DNA of 64,000 nucleotides from Pseudomonadota bacterium (GCA_023442945.1 JAEZWW010000042.1:62001-126000), one strand, 5' to 3'. Counted from the stretch's first letter, positions 9,378 to 19,472 are shown. Notes: generated by a model from the letters alone, not told the origin. Numbers and translations are program-made.

Positions 9378-10193
9378 TCAGCGTGGAGGGTGAAGCGCAG
9401 GCACAGACGCAAGCAGCGCCCGCGTGTAATCGTGCTGCGGCGTGCTGAGCACCTGCCGCACCGGCCCGTGCTCGACGATCAGGCCGCCTTTCATCACCGC
9501 GACGTCGGCGCAGAGGTGGCTGACCACGGCCAGGTCGTGGCTGATGAAGAGGAAGGTCACCCCCTGCTGGTCGCGCAGGTCGGCCATCAGGTTGAGCACC
9601 TGCGCCTGGACCGACACGTCCAGCGCACTCACGGCTTCGTCGGCGACGATGAGCTTGGGCCGCGTGATCAGCGCGCGGGCGATGGCGATGCGTTGGCGCT
9701 GGCCGCCAGAGAATTCGTGCGGGTACTTGTCCAGCGCGTCGGTGCGCAGGCCGACGGCGGTGAGGGCTTCGGCCGCGCGTTCGCGCTGCTGGGTGCGGGA
9801 GGCGCGCTCCAGCGCCGCCGCTGGCTCGGCCACCGTGCGCCAGATGGGGCGGCGCGGGTCGAGCGAGCCATACGGGTCCTGGAACACCATCTGGAAGTCG
9901 CGCCGCGCAGCCCGCAGGGCCGCGGGCGAGAGCGCATTCACGTTCTGGCCTTCAAACAGCACTTCGCCCGAAGTCGGTGCCTCCAGCGCCATCGCCAGCC
10001 GCGCCAGCGTGCTCTTGCCCGACCCCGATTCGCCGACGATGCCCATGCTGCGCCCGGCCGTCACCTGCAGCGACACGCCACGCAGCGCCTGCACCGCGCC
10101 CGGCGCCTTGAACAGCGATTCGCGCGGCAAAGGGTAATCGCGCGTCACATCGCGCAATTCAAGCAAAAAATGGTTCTTGCCCGTGTCCATCAT
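9378..10193 (-). CDS. Peptide-type ABC transporter ATP-binding protein (DppF/OppF class)
   Basis: A 271-residue cytoplasmic ABC ATPase with Walker A GESGSGKST, signature [15 protein letters not shown], Walker B LIVADEAVSALD and switch His in ISHDLAVV. It energises the importer together with the upstream ATPase. Its ATG overlaps the upstream gene stop by 4 bp (ATGA), indicating translational coupling. Its first residues ([15 protein letters not shown]) are encoded inside a copy of the family A repeat. It is shorter than many DppF proteins, lacking the C-terminal oligopeptide extension. Confidence 0.9.
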   Translation of the reverse strand: MMDTGKNHFLLELRDVTRDYPLPRESLFKAPGAVQALRGVSLQVTAGRSMGIVGESGSGKSTLARLAMALEAPTSGEVLFEGQNVNALSPAALRAARRDFQMVFQDPYGSLDPRRPIWRTVAEPAAALERASRTQQRERAAEALTAVGLRTDALDKYPHEFSGGQRQRIAIARALITRPKLIVADEAVSALDVSVQAQVLNLMADLRDQQGVTFLFISHDLAVVSHLCADVAVMKGGLIVEHGPVRQVLSTPQHDYTRALLASVPALHPPR

Positions 10194-10220
10194 GCGCGGC
10201 CAGCTACGGTTTCAGGAGCA
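10158..10220 (+). repeat. Family A dispersed repeat, copy 2 (at the dppD/dppF-like junction)
   Basis: The sequence ttcaagcaaaaaatgg...tgcgcggccagctacggtttcaggag follows the family layout, close to copy 1. It spans the ATGA junction of the two ATPase genes and so encodes the N-terminus of one and the C-terminus of the other. It is more diverged than the intergenic copies. Confidence 0.6.
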
Positions 10221-11200
10221 TGCAACACCACTTCGGGGCGACTGCAGCGGAAGCTGTGGCTGCCTTCCAGGCGCACTTCCGGCGGATCGACGGTCGCGCA
10301 CGCCGCGTCGGTGAACGCGCAGCGCCCGGCAAAGGGACAGCCGGTTGGCATGGCGAACAAGTCGGGCACGGTGCCGGGGATGGTGGGCAGGCGTTCGCTG
10401 CGGTGTGCCACCAAGCGCTGCGCCAGGCTGGGCCGCGCCGCCAGCAGGCCGCGTGTGTAGGGGTGGGCCGGGTGCGCAAACACGGCATCGGCCGGCCCGC
10501 GTTCGACCACGCTGCCACCGTACATCACCAGCATGCGGCGCACGTTTTGCGCGATCAGGCCCAGGTCGTGCGATATCAAGATCAGCGCCATGCCGCGTTC
10601 GGCCACCAGCTCGGCGATCAGCTGCAGGATCTGCTTTTGCACCGTGACGTCCAGCGCCGTCGTCGGCTCGTCGGCGATCAGCACGTCGGGTGCGCAGGCC
10701 AGGGCCATGGCGATCATGATGCGCTGGCGCTGGCCGCCTGAAAATTGGTGGGGGTAGCTGTCAAAGCGGCGCGCCGGGTCGGGAATACCCACGCGCTCCA
10801 GCAGCGCCAGGGCCCGCGCGCGCGCCTCGGCCAGCGGCAGGCGCTGGTGCAGGCGCAGCGGCTCCATCACCTGGTGGCCAATGCGGTGCACGGGGTTCAA
10901 CGCCGTCATCGGCTCCTGAAAGATCATGGCGATGCGGGCCCCGCGGATGGCGCGCCAGTCGCGGTCGCGCAGGCCAACCAGTTCTTGCCCGTCCAGCGTC
11001 AGGCTGCCGCTGACAGTAGCGTTGTCGGGCGCCAGGCCCATCAGCGCCAGTGCCGTCATCGACTTGCCGCAGCCCGATTCGCCGATCAGGCCGAGCATGT
11101 CGCCGCGCTCCAGCGTGAAGCTCATGTCGCGCACCGCCGGCGCGCTGCCTTGGTGGTTGTGCAGGTCGACGCGCAGGCCGCGCGCTTCAAGCAAGGGCAT
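10190..11200 (-). CDS. Peptide-type ABC transporter ATP-binding protein (DppD/OppD class)
   Basis: A 336-residue ABC ATPase with Walker [10 protein letters not shown], signature [15 protein letters not shown] and Walker [12 protein letters not shown]. The C-terminal oligopeptide-transport extension contains [22 protein letters not shown], a Cys-containing motif common in DppD-type subunits. It lies 5 bp downstream of the DppC-type permease gene and overlaps the next ATPase gene by 4 bp, so all are probably one transcript. Confidence 0.92.
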   Translation of the reverse strand: MPLLEARGLRVDLHNHQGSAPAVRDMSFTLERGDMLGLIGESGCGKSMTALALMGLAPDNATVSGSLTLDGQELVGLRDRDWRAIRGARIAMIFQEPMTALNPVHRIGHQVMEPLRLHQRLPLAEARARALALLERVGIPDPARRFDSYPHQFSGGQRQRIMIAMALACAPDVLIADEPTTALDVTVQKQILQLIAELVAERGMALILISHDLGLIAQNVRRMLVMYGGSVVERGPADAVFAHPAHPYTRGLLAARPSLAQRLVAHRSERLPTIPGTVPDLFAMPTGCPFAGRCAFTDAACATVDPPEVRLEGSHSFRCSRPEVVLHAPETVAGRA

Positions 11201-11205
11201 GCGCT

Positions 11206-12081
11206 TTAGCTCCGGCGGTTCAGACGCGGGTCGAGCACGTCGCGCAGCCCGTCGCCCAGCAGGTTGAGGCCCAACACCGACAGGGCGATCGCCACGCCCG
11301 GCCAGACGGCGAGCAGGGGCGCGTCAAACATCAGCGTTTGCGCTTCGGCCAGCATGCGGCCCCAGCTGGGCTGCGGCGGCTGCGTGCCCAGGCCCAGGTA
11401 GGACAGCGCGGCTTCGGCGAGGATGGCGACAGCAAAGCGGATGGTGGCCTGCACGATCAGCACCGCCAGGATGTTGGGCAGCACATGCTCGAAGGTGATG
11501 GCCCATGGGCCCTTGCCGCAGGCGCGAGCGGCCAGCACGTAGTCACGGCTCCACACCGCGTTGGCGGCGGCGCGGGTGATGCGCGCAAAGGTCGGGATGT
11601 TGTAGATGCCGATGGCGATGATCGCGTTGACGATGCCCGGCCCGTACACGGCGGTGAGCATGATGGCCGACAGGATGGCCGGGAAGGCAAAGCCGAAGTC
11701 GGACACGCGCATGATGGCTTCTTCGACCCAGCCGCGCTGCGCGGCCGCCAGCAGGCCCAGCGCCGTGCCGATGACCAGACCGATGCCCACGGCGATGACG
11801 CCGACCAGGATCGAGGCGCGCGCGCCCACCAACAGCAGCGACACCACGTCACGCCCGTAAGCGTCGGTGCCCAGCCAGTGCCGCGCGGACGGCGGCAGCA
11901 GCTTGTCGTCCATCACGACGTCGAAGACGGAGTAGGGCGTCCACAGGTAGGACAGCGCGGCCGTGGCCAGCAGCAACAGCGTCAGCACGCCGCCGATGAC
12001 AAAGCCCGGGTGGCGGCGCGCGCGCTGCCAGAAATCCGGTGCGGCGCGGGTGACGGTGGCGGGCAGGGCGGTGCTGTTCAT
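11206..12081 (-). CDS. Peptide-type ABC transporter permease (DppC class)
   Basis: A 291-residue inner-membrane permease. A cytoplasmic N-terminal stretch precedes a first transmembrane helix (GVLTLLLLATAALSYL). The binding-protein-dependent transport signature is near AARACGKGPWAITFEHVLPNI (the EAA loop contacting the ATPases). The C-terminus GVAIALSVLGLNLLGDGLRDVLDPRLN is characteristic of DppC. A 115-bp gap with a family A repeat separates it from the upstream permease gene. Confidence 0.92.
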   Translation of the reverse strand: MNSTALPATVTRAAPDFWQRARRHPGFVIGGVLTLLLLATAALSYLWTPYSVFDVVMDDKLLPPSARHWLGTDAYGRDVVSLLLVGARASILVGVIAVGIGLVIGTALGLLAAAQRGWVEEAIMRVSDFGFAFPAILSAIMLTAVYGPGIVNAIIAIGIYNIPTFARITRAAANAVWSRDYVLAARACGKGPWAITFEHVLPNILAVLIVQATIRFAVAILAEAALSYLGLGTQPPQPSWGRMLAEAQTLMFDAPLLAVWPGVAIALSVLGLNLLGDGLRDVLDPRLNRRS

Positions 12082-12114
12082 GCCCGTTGTGTCCCTGGGT
12101 TGAAACGGTCGGAT

Positions 12115-12180
12115 TTCAAGCCAAATCGCCCTCTGGCCCTACAGCAGATTGCGCAGCCAGCTATCAAAAGTGTAGTGAAT
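12115..12180 (+). repeat. Family A dispersed repeat, copy 3
   Basis: This copy occupies most of the gap between the two permease genes. It reads gatttcaagccaaatcgccctctggccctacag...ttgcgcagccagctatcaaaagtgtagtgaat. It is nearly identical over its right half to the copy inside lolB (copy 4). Confidence 0.8.
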
Positions 12181-12196
12181 GCGGTGGACGACATGC

Positions 12197-13165
12197 TCAG
12201 ATCTCGCTCGCTTTCACGCGCGGGTCGATCACCGCGTACAGCACGTCCACCACGAAGTTGACCATCACGACCATGGCCGCCAGCAGCATCACGCAGTTGC
12301 GCACCACGACCACGTCGCGGTTGGCGATGCTCTGGAAGATCAGGCGGCCCAGGCCGGGCAGGTAGAACACGTTTTCGACCACGATGGTGCCGGCCAGCAG
12401 TTCGGCAAATTGCAGGCCCATGACGGTGATCACCGGGATCATGGCGTTGCGCAGCACGTGGCCCCAGAGCGCGGCACGCTGCGACAGGCCTTTGGCGCGC
12501 GCGGTGCGCACGAAGTCTTCGCGCAGCACCTCCAGCACGGCCGAACGGGTGAAGCGCGCCAGGATCGCTGCCTGCACCACGGCCAGGGCCACGGCCGGCA
12601 GGATCAGCGCCTTCAAGCCTTCCCACAGGCCGGCCCACACACCGTCGTCGAAATACCAGCCGTCAAAGCCGCCGGCGGAAAACCATTGCAGCTTGACCGA
12701 AAACAGCAGGATCAGCAGCATCGCGAACCAGAAGTTGGGGATGGCGATGCCGATCTGCGCCAGGCTCATCAAGCCCACGTCGCCCGCCCGGTTGTGGTGC
12801 GACGCGGCGTACACGCCGGCCAGCAGCGCCAGCACGGTGGTCAGCGCCATCGCCATCACCGCCAGCGGCACCGTGAGCTGCAGGCGTTCGCCAATCAGCT
12901 CAACCACCGGCGTGCCGTAGGTGTAGGAATTGCCCATGTCGCCATGCAGTAGGCCGCGCAGCCATTCGCCGTAGCGCTGGGCGGCCGGGCGGTCCAGGCC
13001 CAGCTCGGTCGCCTTGGCGGCCACGGCGGCCGGGTCGGCGTCGGGGCCCATCAGGACCTGAGCGGCGTTGCCGGGCAGCACTTCCAGCACGCCAAACACG
13101 ATCACGCTGGTCACCAACAAGGTGGCGATCAGCGTGAGGATGCGCTTGAAGAGGAAAAGGCTCAT
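12197..13165 (-). CDS. Peptide-type ABC transporter permease (DppB class)
   Basis: A 322-residue inner-membrane protein that starts with the DppB-type N-terminal helix (FLFKRILTLIATLLVTSVIVF). It shows LLHGDMGNSYTYGTPV and the EAA-loop region VRTARAKGLSQRAALWGHVLRNAMIPVI, and ends with a membrane helix followed by YAVIDPRVK. It forms the translocation pore with the DppC-type permease and is the first gene of the importer cluster on this strand. Confidence 0.92.
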   Translation of the reverse strand: MSLFLFKRILTLIATLLVTSVIVFGVLEVLPGNAAQVLMGPDADPAAVAAKATELGLDRPAAQRYGEWLRGLLHGDMGNSYTYGTPVVELIGERLQLTVPLAVMAMALTTVLALLAGVYAASHHNRAGDVGLMSLAQIGIAIPNFWFAMLLILLFSVKLQWFSAGGFDGWYFDDGVWAGLWEGLKALILPAVALAVVQAAILARFTRSAVLEVLREDFVRTARAKGLSQRAALWGHVLRNAMIPVITVMGLQFAELLAGTIVVENVFYLPGLGRLIFQSIANRDVVVVRNCVMLLAAMVVMVNFVVDVLYAVIDPRVKASEI

Positions 13166-13254
13166 GCGGCGGCGTCGGGTGTGGCGGCATTATCAGCACA
13201 AAGCTTGCGGCATTCGGCCACTGCCAATGGGTGGTTGCGTGCGGCGGCGGATAA

Positions 13255-13539
<285 letters not shown>

Positions 13540-13551
13540 GGCCGCCCGCGC

Positions 13552-14214
13552 TCAGCCGGCGTTGCTGGGGTCGTCACCGCCGGTTTTTTCGGCCTTTTGC
13601 TCGGGCGACGGCGGTTCCTTGCGCGGCGGCTTCGGACGTGGCGGTTTGGCGGTGTGAATGATTTGCGTGGCTTTGGTCATGTCGCCGCGCACCAGATCGG
13701 GGAAGGCCTTCACGGCGCGGTCGATGGTTTGCTCGATCCCGATCATTTCGTCCTCGGGCGGGCGGCGCAGCACCCAGCCCACGACCTCAGACCGGTTGCC
13801 CGGGTGGCCGATGCCGATGCGCAGGCGCCAGTAGTCGGTCGCCCCCAGCTGCGCGTGGATGTCGCGCAAGCCGTTGTGGCCGGCGTGGCCGCCGCCTTGC
13901 TTGAGCTTGGCCTCGCCAGCAGGCAGGTCCAGTTCGTCGTGCGCCACCAGAATCTCCTCGGGCGCGATCTTGTAAAAGCGCGCCAATGCGGCGACCGACT
14001 TGCCCGACAGGTTCATGAAGGTCTGTGGTTCGAGCAGCCACACCGTTTGCCCGCCGACCGTGGTGCGCGCCACCAGGCCGTGGTAGCCGCGCTCGGCCAC
14101 CAGGCGCACACCCAGCGCGTGGGCCACGTTGTCGATCCACCAGAAACCGGCGTTGTGGCGGGTGGTTTCGTATTCGGGCCCCGGGTTGCCCAGGCCCACG
14201 AAGAGTTTGATCAT
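13552..14214 (-). CDS. pth: Peptidyl-tRNA hydrolase
   Basis: A 220-residue enzyme that releases tRNA from peptidyl-tRNA dropped by the ribosome. Landmarks are GLGNPGPEY (Asn10), TRHNAGFW (catalytic His20), [16 protein letters not shown] and GHNGLRDI. The start [12 protein letters not shown] is the family N-terminus; the longer frame upstream is not conserved-looking. The C-terminus has a 30-residue Lys/Pro/Glu-rich tail absent from the Escherichia coli enzyme. It follows rplY after a terminator, a common betaproteobacterial order. Confidence 0.95.
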   Translation of the reverse strand: MIKLFVGLGNPGPEYETTRHNAGFWWIDNVAHALGVRLVAERGYHGLVARTTVGGQTVWLLEPQTFMNLSGKSVAALARFYKIAPEEILVAHDELDLPAGEAKLKQGGGHAGHNGLRDIHAQLGATDYWRLRIGIGHPGNRSEVVGWVLRRPPEDEMIGIEQTIDRAVKAFPDLVRGDMTKATQIIHTAKPPRPKPPRKEPPSPEQKAEKTGGDDPSNAG

Positions 14215-14265
14215 GCAAGGATTATCTGTGCTAGGGCGGTGCAGTATCAGCGGACTCAGCACCCA

Positions 14266-14295
14266 AGAAAAACGGCCCGCACGTGGCGGGCCGTT
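14266..14295 (-). terminator. Rho-independent terminator of rplY
   Basis: On the minus strand an 11-bp GC-rich stem (aacggcccgcc / ggcgggccgtt, loop about 3-4 nt) is followed directly by a run of five T. It lies 63 bp after the rplY stop and before pth. Confidence 0.8.
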
Positions 14296-14358
14296 GGAGC
14301 GGAGCGGTGCAGGGCCCACACGGGGCGCCTGTGCCGCCAGCGCTGAAGCGAAGAAGGC

Positions 14359-14997
14359 TTACTTCTTGTCGCCTTCGGCAGCGGGCGCGTCTGCGGCCGG
14401 GGCGGCAGCGGCGTCGGCTTCGGGCTCGGCAGCAGCCGGCATCACCACGGACACCAGCACGGTGTCTTCGGCGCTGTGGCCGTGCAGAACGGCTTCCACG
14501 CCCTTGGGCAGGGTGATGTCCTTGAGCGTCAGGGTCTGGCCCTTTTCCAGCTTGGACAGGTCGACCTCGATGGCTTCTGGCAGGTCAGCCGGCAGGCAGG
14601 TCACGGACAGTTCGGTCAGGATGTGGTTGACCAGGGCCTTGTCGGTCTTGACGGCGTTGGACTCTTCCTCGCCCACATAGCGCAGCGGCACCTTCATGTG
14701 GATCTTCTGCTTGGCCGACACGCGCTGGAAGTCGATGTGCAGCACTTGCTGGCGGAACGGGTGGACCTGCAGATCGCGCAGCAGCACTTTGCTGGACTTA
14801 CCACCGAGGTCCATGTCCAGGATGGACGAGTGGAAGGCTTCTTTCTTCAGTGCTTGCCACAGGGCGTTGTGGTCCAGCTCGATCAGCTGGGGCTCGCCCT
14901 CACCACCATAAACAATGCCAGGCACCTTGCCAGCATTGCGCAGACGGCGGCTCGCACCCGTACCCTGCTTTGCGCGCTCAAAAGCGACGAATTTCAT
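14359..14997 (-). CDS. rplY: 50S ribosomal protein L25 (general stress protein Ctc type)
   Basis: A 212-residue 5S rRNA-binding protein. The L25 N-terminal domain starts [32 protein letters not shown], and the Ctc-type C-terminal domain ends in an Ala/Asp-rich low-complexity tail. The start is set by an aggag motif 7 bp before ATG. It lies 93 bp downstream of prs on the same strand, the usual prs-rplY-pth arrangement. Confidence 0.95.
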   Translation of the reverse strand: MKFVAFERAKQGTGASRRLRNAGKVPGIVYGGEGEPQLIELDHNALWQALKKEAFHSSILDMDLGGKSSKVLLRDLQVHPFRQQVLHIDFQRVSAKQKIHMKVPLRYVGEEESNAVKTDKALVNHILTELSVTCLPADLPEAIEVDLSKLEKGQTLTLKDITLPKGVEAVLHGHSAEDTVLVSVVMPAAAEPEADAAAAPAADAPAAEGDKK

Positions 14998-15090
14998 GTG
15001 ATTACTCCTGATGGGGCCGACCGCGACCAGTGCGACCCCGATTGAAAAAGCCGCGCTGCCGGACATCGGCGCGCGGCGCTTGCCGTTCGC

Positions 15091-16068
15091 TCAGAACAGG
15101 TTTTCCTGCTCCTGGAACAAGCTCATCACCGACTCGCCGCGGGCAATGCGCTGAATCGTCTGTGCGATCAGCGGTGCCACGGAGAGTTGGCGAATCTTGG
15201 CGCATTGCGACGCAGCGTCGCTCAGCGGAATGGTGTTGGTCACGACCACTTCGTCCAGGGCAGAGCCCTGGGCGATGCGCTCGATGGCTGGGCCCGAGAA
15301 GATCGGATGCGTGCAGTAGGCGTACACCTTCTTGGCGCCACGCTCTTTCAGCACTTCGGCGGCTTTGACCAGCGTGCCGGCGGTGTCGATCATGTCGTCC
15401 ATGATCACGCAGTTGCGGCCTTCGATCTCGCCGATGACGTTCATCACCTCGCTCACGTTCGCCTTGGGGCGGCGCTTGTCGATGATGGCCAGGTCGCAGC
15501 CGAGCTGCTTGGCCAGCGCGCGCGCGCGCACCACGCCACCGACGTCGGGGCTGACGACGATGAGGTCGTCGTAGTTTTTCAGGCGCAGATCGCCCAGCAG
15601 CACCGGCGATGCGTAGATGTTGTCGACTGGGATGTCGAAGAAGCCCTGGATCTGGTCGGCGTGCAGGTCCATGGTCAGCACGCTGTTGACGCCGACGGTC
15701 TGCAGCAGGTTGGCGACCACCTTGGCCGAGATTGGCACGCGGGTGGACCGCGGGCGGCGGTCCTGGCGGGCGTAGCCGAAATAGGGGATGACGGCGCAGA
15801 TGCGTTCGACCGACGCGCGCTTGAGCGCATCGACCATGATCAGCAGTTCCATCAGGTTTTCGTTGGTCGGGGCGCAGGTGGACTGCACCACGAAAACGTC
15901 GCGGGCGCGCACGTTCTGCTTGAGTTCGACCGTGACTTCACCGTCCGAGAAGCGGCCCACATCGGCGGCGCCCAGGCCAATACCGAGGTTACTGGCGATT
16001 TCGGCCGCGAGTGCCGGGTTCGCGTTGCCCGTGAATACCAGAAAGTCAGGATGGGTAGGGGGCTGCAT
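15091..16068 (-). CDS. prs: Ribose-phosphate pyrophosphokinase
   Basis: A 325-residue enzyme that makes PRPP from ribose 5-phosphate and ATP for nucleotide, His and Trp synthesis. Visible motifs are [53 protein letters not shown], the loop [18 protein letters not shown], and the PRPP site [16 protein letters not shown] at 16068 has a ggaaag site; the longer frame upstream would read through the tRNA-Gln gene and is rejected. Confidence 0.96.
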   Translation of the reverse strand: MQPPTHPDFLVFTGNANPALAAEIASNLGIGLGAADVGRFSDGEVTVELKQNVRARDVFVVQSTCAPTNENLMELLIMVDALKRASVERICAVIPYFGYARQDRRPRSTRVPISAKVVANLLQTVGVNSVLTMDLHADQIQGFFDIPVDNIYASPVLLGDLRLKNYDDLIVVSPDVGGVVRARALAKQLGCDLAIIDKRRPKANVSEVMNVIGEIEGRNCVIMDDMIDTAGTLVKAAEVLKERGAKKVYAYCTHPIFSGPAIERIAQGSALDEVVVTNTIPLSDAASQCAKIRQLSVAPLIAQTIQRIARGESVMSLFQEQENLF

Positions 16069-16160
16069 GAGCTTTCCGGCAGGTCGCTGAAACGGTGGGC
16101 AGATACGGCATCGCCGGTGCGCTGCGGCGGGCGCTTGCCGCACGCGCTGGCGAAATGGTT

Positions 16161-16237
16161 TGGCAGGGGAGGAAGGACTCGAACCCTCGCATGCCGGAAT
16201 CAAAATCCGGTGCCTTGACCAACTTGGCGACTCCCCT
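16161..16237 (-). tRNA. tRNA-Gln(TTG)
   Basis: A 77-nt cloverleaf with encoded CCA. The acceptor stem aggggag/ctcccct, anticodon stem ccgga/tccgg with loop ttttgat (anticodon TTG), and T-arm gagggttcgagtccttc can be drawn directly. It lies between prs and ispE on the same strand. Confidence 0.95.
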
Positions 16238-16277
16238 ACACCGGTCGTTGTTTCGGATACTGCTGAAACAACCACCT

Positions 16278-17135
16278 TCAATCGTCGCTAGAAGCCCATC
16301 CGACCAGCGGATGAAACTCCAGATTGCTGCAAACGCGAACTTGCCAGTCGGTTGGTACCTCAATCGCCAGGTTTTTGACCTGAACCGCATGGGGTAAAAC
16401 CGCAAACACCGCGCTGCCTGAACCCGTCATTTTGCCCGAAAGGCCGTGGTGCTTCAAAAGCGCCACCGCTTCGGAAACCTGCGGGCAAAGCCCCTCGGCG
16501 ACCGGTTGCAGGTCATTGCGGCCAAAGCCGTAAGCATCTGCAGCAAAGCCTAAGATTGTAGCAGGCTTTGAATCGCGGGTCAGGTCATCTGCGCGAAATA
16601 TTTCGCCAGTGTCGAGCCCTTGAGGCGGTTTGACCACAGCGAACCGAGCAGGCGCCAGCGCCAGCGGGGTGATCTGCTCGCCCACGCCTTCAACCCAGGC
16701 GTGGCCGCCAGACAGGAAGAACGGCACATCCGCGCCGAGCGAAAGCCCGATCTCGGCCAGTTGCGCGCGCGTCAGCTTCAGATCCCACAAACGGTTGAGG
16801 GCCAGCAAGGTGCTGGCCGCATCGGACGAGCCGCCGCCCATGCCGGCTTGCGCGGGAATGCGCTTGTCGATCGCGATGTGTGCGCCCTGGCGCGCGTGCG
16901 TGGCCTGCTGCAGAGCACGCGCGGCACGCAGGATCAGGTCATCGGCGGGCAGGGCGGTGCCGAGGTCTTTGCGGGAGACAGATCCGCCGTCACGCAGTTC
17001 AAAGTGCAGGGTGTCGCACCAGTCGATGAGCATGAACGCCGATTGCAGCAAATGGTAGCCATCGTCACGGCGCCCGGTGATGTGCAGGAACAGGTTCAGC
17101 TTGGCCGGCGCTGGCACGTCGTAAAGCGCGCGCAT
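16278..17135 (-). CDS. ispE: 4-diphosphocytidyl-2-C-methyl-D-erythritol kinase
   Basis: A 285-residue GHMP kinase of the MEP isoprenoid pathway that phosphorylates CDP-methylerythritol. It starts [28 protein letters not shown] and has the ATP loop [15 protein letters not shown] and the C-terminal [11 protein letters not shown]. The stop of lolB lies 2 bp upstream, so the two genes are surely co-transcribed. Confidence 0.96.
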   Translation of the reverse strand: MRALYDVPAPAKLNLFLHITGRRDDGYHLLQSAFMLIDWCDTLHFELRDGGSVSRKDLGTALPADDLILRAARALQQATHARQGAHIAIDKRIPAQAGMGGGSSDAASTLLALNRLWDLKLTRAQLAEIGLSLGADVPFFLSGGHAWVEGVGEQITPLALAPARFAVVKPPQGLDTGEIFRADDLTRDSKPATILGFAADAYGFGRNDLQPVAEGLCPQVSEAVALLKHHGLSGKMTGSGSAVFAVLPHAVQVKNLAIEVPTDWQVRVCSNLEFHPLVGWASSDD

Positions 17136-17137
17136 GC

Positions 17138-17668
17138 TCAGCGGTCAAGGACGATGCGCAATTCAGCCGTGGGCAAGGGCATTTGGCGTTGGGCGCTGAG
17201 GCGGCCTGCAGAGAGTTGGCTGAGATCGGCTTGCCAGCCCGTCACCTCTTCGCGCTGGCCGCGCAGCCAGGCAAACAGCGCGCGCACGGGGATGGGCGCG
17301 CCCGTCACCTCGGCGGCCAGCGCTTCGACCGAGTCGAACTGGCGAACCTGCTCGCCCTGGCGCAGGAGCGCTTGCCCCGGCTGCCACTGCATGAATGCGA
17401 GGATGCTGCCAAGCGGCGAGGTCAGGCGCAGCTCACCCGCGTCGGGCTGGCCGTTGAGCTCGAAGCCGGCCGAAAACGACTTCGGGGGCTCGGACGCGAC
17501 GTTCAGGGCCAGGCGGCCGCTCCAATGATGGGTTTCTGCATCCGATGCGGCTCCGCCCCTAGTGTTGGTTGCGCAGCCAGCTACTAAAAATGTAGCGAAT
17601 AGCGCGAGAGCAGCGCGGCGCGTTGCCTGGGGCGACGCGGCTCCCAGGCCGGTTGCCAGGTGGCTCAC
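17138..17668 (-). CDS. lolB: Outer-membrane lipoprotein receptor LolB
   Basis: A 176-residue lipoprotein that takes lipoproteins from LolA and inserts them in the outer membrane. The N-terminus has Arg17-Arg18, a hydrophobic stretch and lipobox LVAGC with Cys32. The mature part shows HHWSGRLALNV, LTSPLGSILAFMQW and the C-terminal RIVLDR. It starts with GTG overlapping the stop of the TPR gene (GTGA). The DNA for residues about 23-38, including the lipobox, is a copy of the family A repeat. The order TPR-lolB-ispE is standard for betaproteobacteria. Confidence 0.92.
   Translation of the reverse strand: MSHLATGLGAASPQATRRAALALFATFLVAGCATNTRGGAASDAETHHWSGRLALNVASEPPKSFSAGFELNGQPDAGELRLTSPLGSILAFMQWQPGQALLRQGEQVRQFDSVEALAAEVTGAPIPVRALFAWLRGQREEVTGWQADLSQLSAGRLSAQRQMPLPTAELRIVLDR
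17555..17602 (+). repeat. Family A dispersed repeat, copy 4 (inside lolB)
   Basis: It reads cccctagtgttggttgcgcagccagctactaaaaatgtagcgaat, closely matching copy 3. Read on the minus strand it encodes LFATFLVAGCATNTRG, the hydrophobic core and lipobox of LolB. Confidence 0.7.
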
Positions 17669-19431
17669 GGTGTCACCTTGAAGCGCTTGAGCGTTTTGAG
17701 CAGCGTTTCGTTTTCGGGGTTCTGGCGCTGTCCGTCGCGCCAGACCTTGCGCGCGCCCTCGCGATCGCCCGAGGCCCAGAGTACTTCGCCCAGATGCGCG
17801 GCGACCTCGGCGTCAGGGCGCATCTTCATGGCCTGCTCCAGGATCTTGCGGGCTTCTTGTACGCGGCCCATCTTGAATTCGACCCAGCCCAGGCTGTCGA
17901 GGATGTAGCCATCATCGGGCACCAGCTGGACGGCTTTTTCGATCAGCTGCTTGGCTTCGGGCAGGCGCAGGCCCCGATCGGCCAGCGAATAGCCGAGCGC
18001 GTTGTAGGCCTGCGCAGCTTCTGGGTTGATCTCGATGAGCTGGCGCAGCAGGCGCTCCATTTCCTTGACGTCGCCCGCGCGTTCGGCGGCCATGGCGGTG
18101 TCGTACAGCAGGCCTTCGTCGTCCGGGTCCTTCTTCAGCTCGTCGGCCAGCAGCCGGTAGGCGGCATCGGGTTGCTGGTGGTCACGCAGCAACTGCGCTT
18201 CGGCCTGGATCTTCAGGCGCGCGTCGTCTGGCGCCCTTTCGGGGGCAGATTGAATGGCGCGCCGCGCGGCGTCCATCTGGCCTTGGCGGGCCAGCACCTC
18301 GGCGCGGCGCACCTGTACCGCCAGGGCCTGCTCGGGCGATTCGACGGATGCCAGCAGCGTTTCAGCGCGGGCCAGATCGCCACGGCGCTCGGCGACGCGG
18401 GCCAGCATCATGCGCGCCTGATCGCGGCCCGTGCGGCGGTCGACGCCGGTTTCGCTCGCGGGCTGTTGGGTCAGGTCCAGGTAACGCTGCAGCGACGCTT
18501 CGGCCTGCGGGTACTGGCGCTCATCGGCGAACAACGCGCCTTGAACCAGCCACGCGTCCGGGGCGTTGGGCGCCTGTTGCGTCAAGCGGGCCAGTTCGGT
18601 GTGGGCGTCGGCGTTGCGGCCCAGCTCGACCAGCGCGCGTGCGTAGGCGATGTTCACCTCGGGCTTGGCGCTGCCGCTGACCAGGTACCGTTTGACCATG
18701 GCCTCTGCGTTGGCTTCGCCCGCGCCCATCAGCTGCAAGGCGAGCAAGGCCGGCCATTCCGACTGTACGTTCGCGCTTTGACCCAGGGTGGCGGCCGACA
18801 GCGCGCCGGTCTTGTCGCCCGCCTGCAGGCGCAAGCGCCCGATCGAGGTCCAAGCGGCAGGGGCCAACGTCGGGTCTTTGAGGGCATCACCCAGGGCGCG
18901 CTCAGCCACCGCAGCGGCTTCGGCCTTGTTGGGCACGCGCTGGTAGATGGCGGGCAGGGCGGTGATGAAGTTGACGCGCTCTTCCGCCGGTAGTGTGGTG
19001 ATGAAACGGCGCACGGCGTCTTCGGTTTCGGCGATGCGGCCCAGTACGACCAGCACTTGCAGCTCGTACTGCCCGGCTGCCACCGACTTGGGGTAGGCCT
19101 GGCGCCAGGCGCGCGTGGCCTCCAGTGCCGCCGGGCCGGAGCGCGACTGCACCGCCAGTTCCGCGGCGCGCTTGAAAAGCGATTCGTCGTTGGTGCGACG
19201 CGCCGCGTCCAGCATGAGGGCGGTGGCCGATTGGGCGTCACCGCGCTGGAACGACAGCTCGCCGAGCAGCAACTCGTACATGAGCCGCGCCGTCATGGCC
19301 GACTGAGCGGGGGGCGTCGATGGGGTTTCGGCCTTGGCTGGCGCAGTGGGCGCCACCGGGGTTTGAGAGAGGGCGACACAGCTGACACTGGCCAGCGCCC
19401 AGGCGGCCAGTACACGCGGCAATTGCTTCAT
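17665..19431 (-). CDS. Exported TPR-repeat protein
   Basis: A 588-residue protein with a signal peptide (MKQLPRVLAAWALASVSCVALS) and many tetratricopeptide repeats through its length, clearest near the C-terminus (AYNALGYSLADRG, DSLGWVEFKMGR, HLGEVLWASGD). It is likely a periplasmic or membrane-associated assembly scaffold. Homologues sit beside lolB and ispE in betaproteobacteria, suggesting an envelope role, but no specific function is known to me. An ATG six codons earlier is possible; the later one places the signal peptide at the terminus. It is divergent from mutM with 41 bp between starts. Confidence 0.85.
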   Translation of the reverse strand: MKQLPRVLAAWALASVSCVALSQTPVAPTAPAKAETPSTPPAQSAMTARLMYELLLGELSFQRGDAQSATALMLDAARRTNDESLFKRAAELAVQSRSGPAALEATRAWRQAYPKSVAAGQYELQVLVVLGRIAETEDAVRRFITTLPAEERVNFITALPAIYQRVPNKAEAAAVAERALGDALKDPTLAPAAWTSIGRLRLQAGDKTGALSAATLGQSANVQSEWPALLALQLMGAGEANAEAMVKRYLVSGSAKPEVNIAYARALVELGRNADAHTELARLTQQAPNAPDAWLVQGALFADERQYPQAEASLQRYLDLTQQPASETGVDRRTGRDQARMMLARVAERRGDLARAETLLASVESPEQALAVQVRRAEVLARQGQMDAARRAIQSAPERAPDDARLKIQAEAQLLRDHQQPDAAYRLLADELKKDPDDEGLLYDTAMAAERAGDVKEMERLLRQLIEINPEAAQAYNALGYSLADRGLRLPEAKQLIEKAVQLVPDDGYILDSLGWVEFKMGRVQEARKILEQAMKMRPDAEVAAHLGEVLWASGDREGARKVWRDGQRQNPENETLLKTLKRFKVTP

Positions 19432-19472
19432 CGACCCATAATAATCCATGCTTTTGAACCCGATGGGCCCGT

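Noticed and set aside
9602..9650. Walker B of the DppF-type ATPase reads DEA instead of DEP
   Set aside because: DEA at this place occurs in related peptide and glutathione importer ATPases; the catalytic Glu is kept, so it is not unusual.
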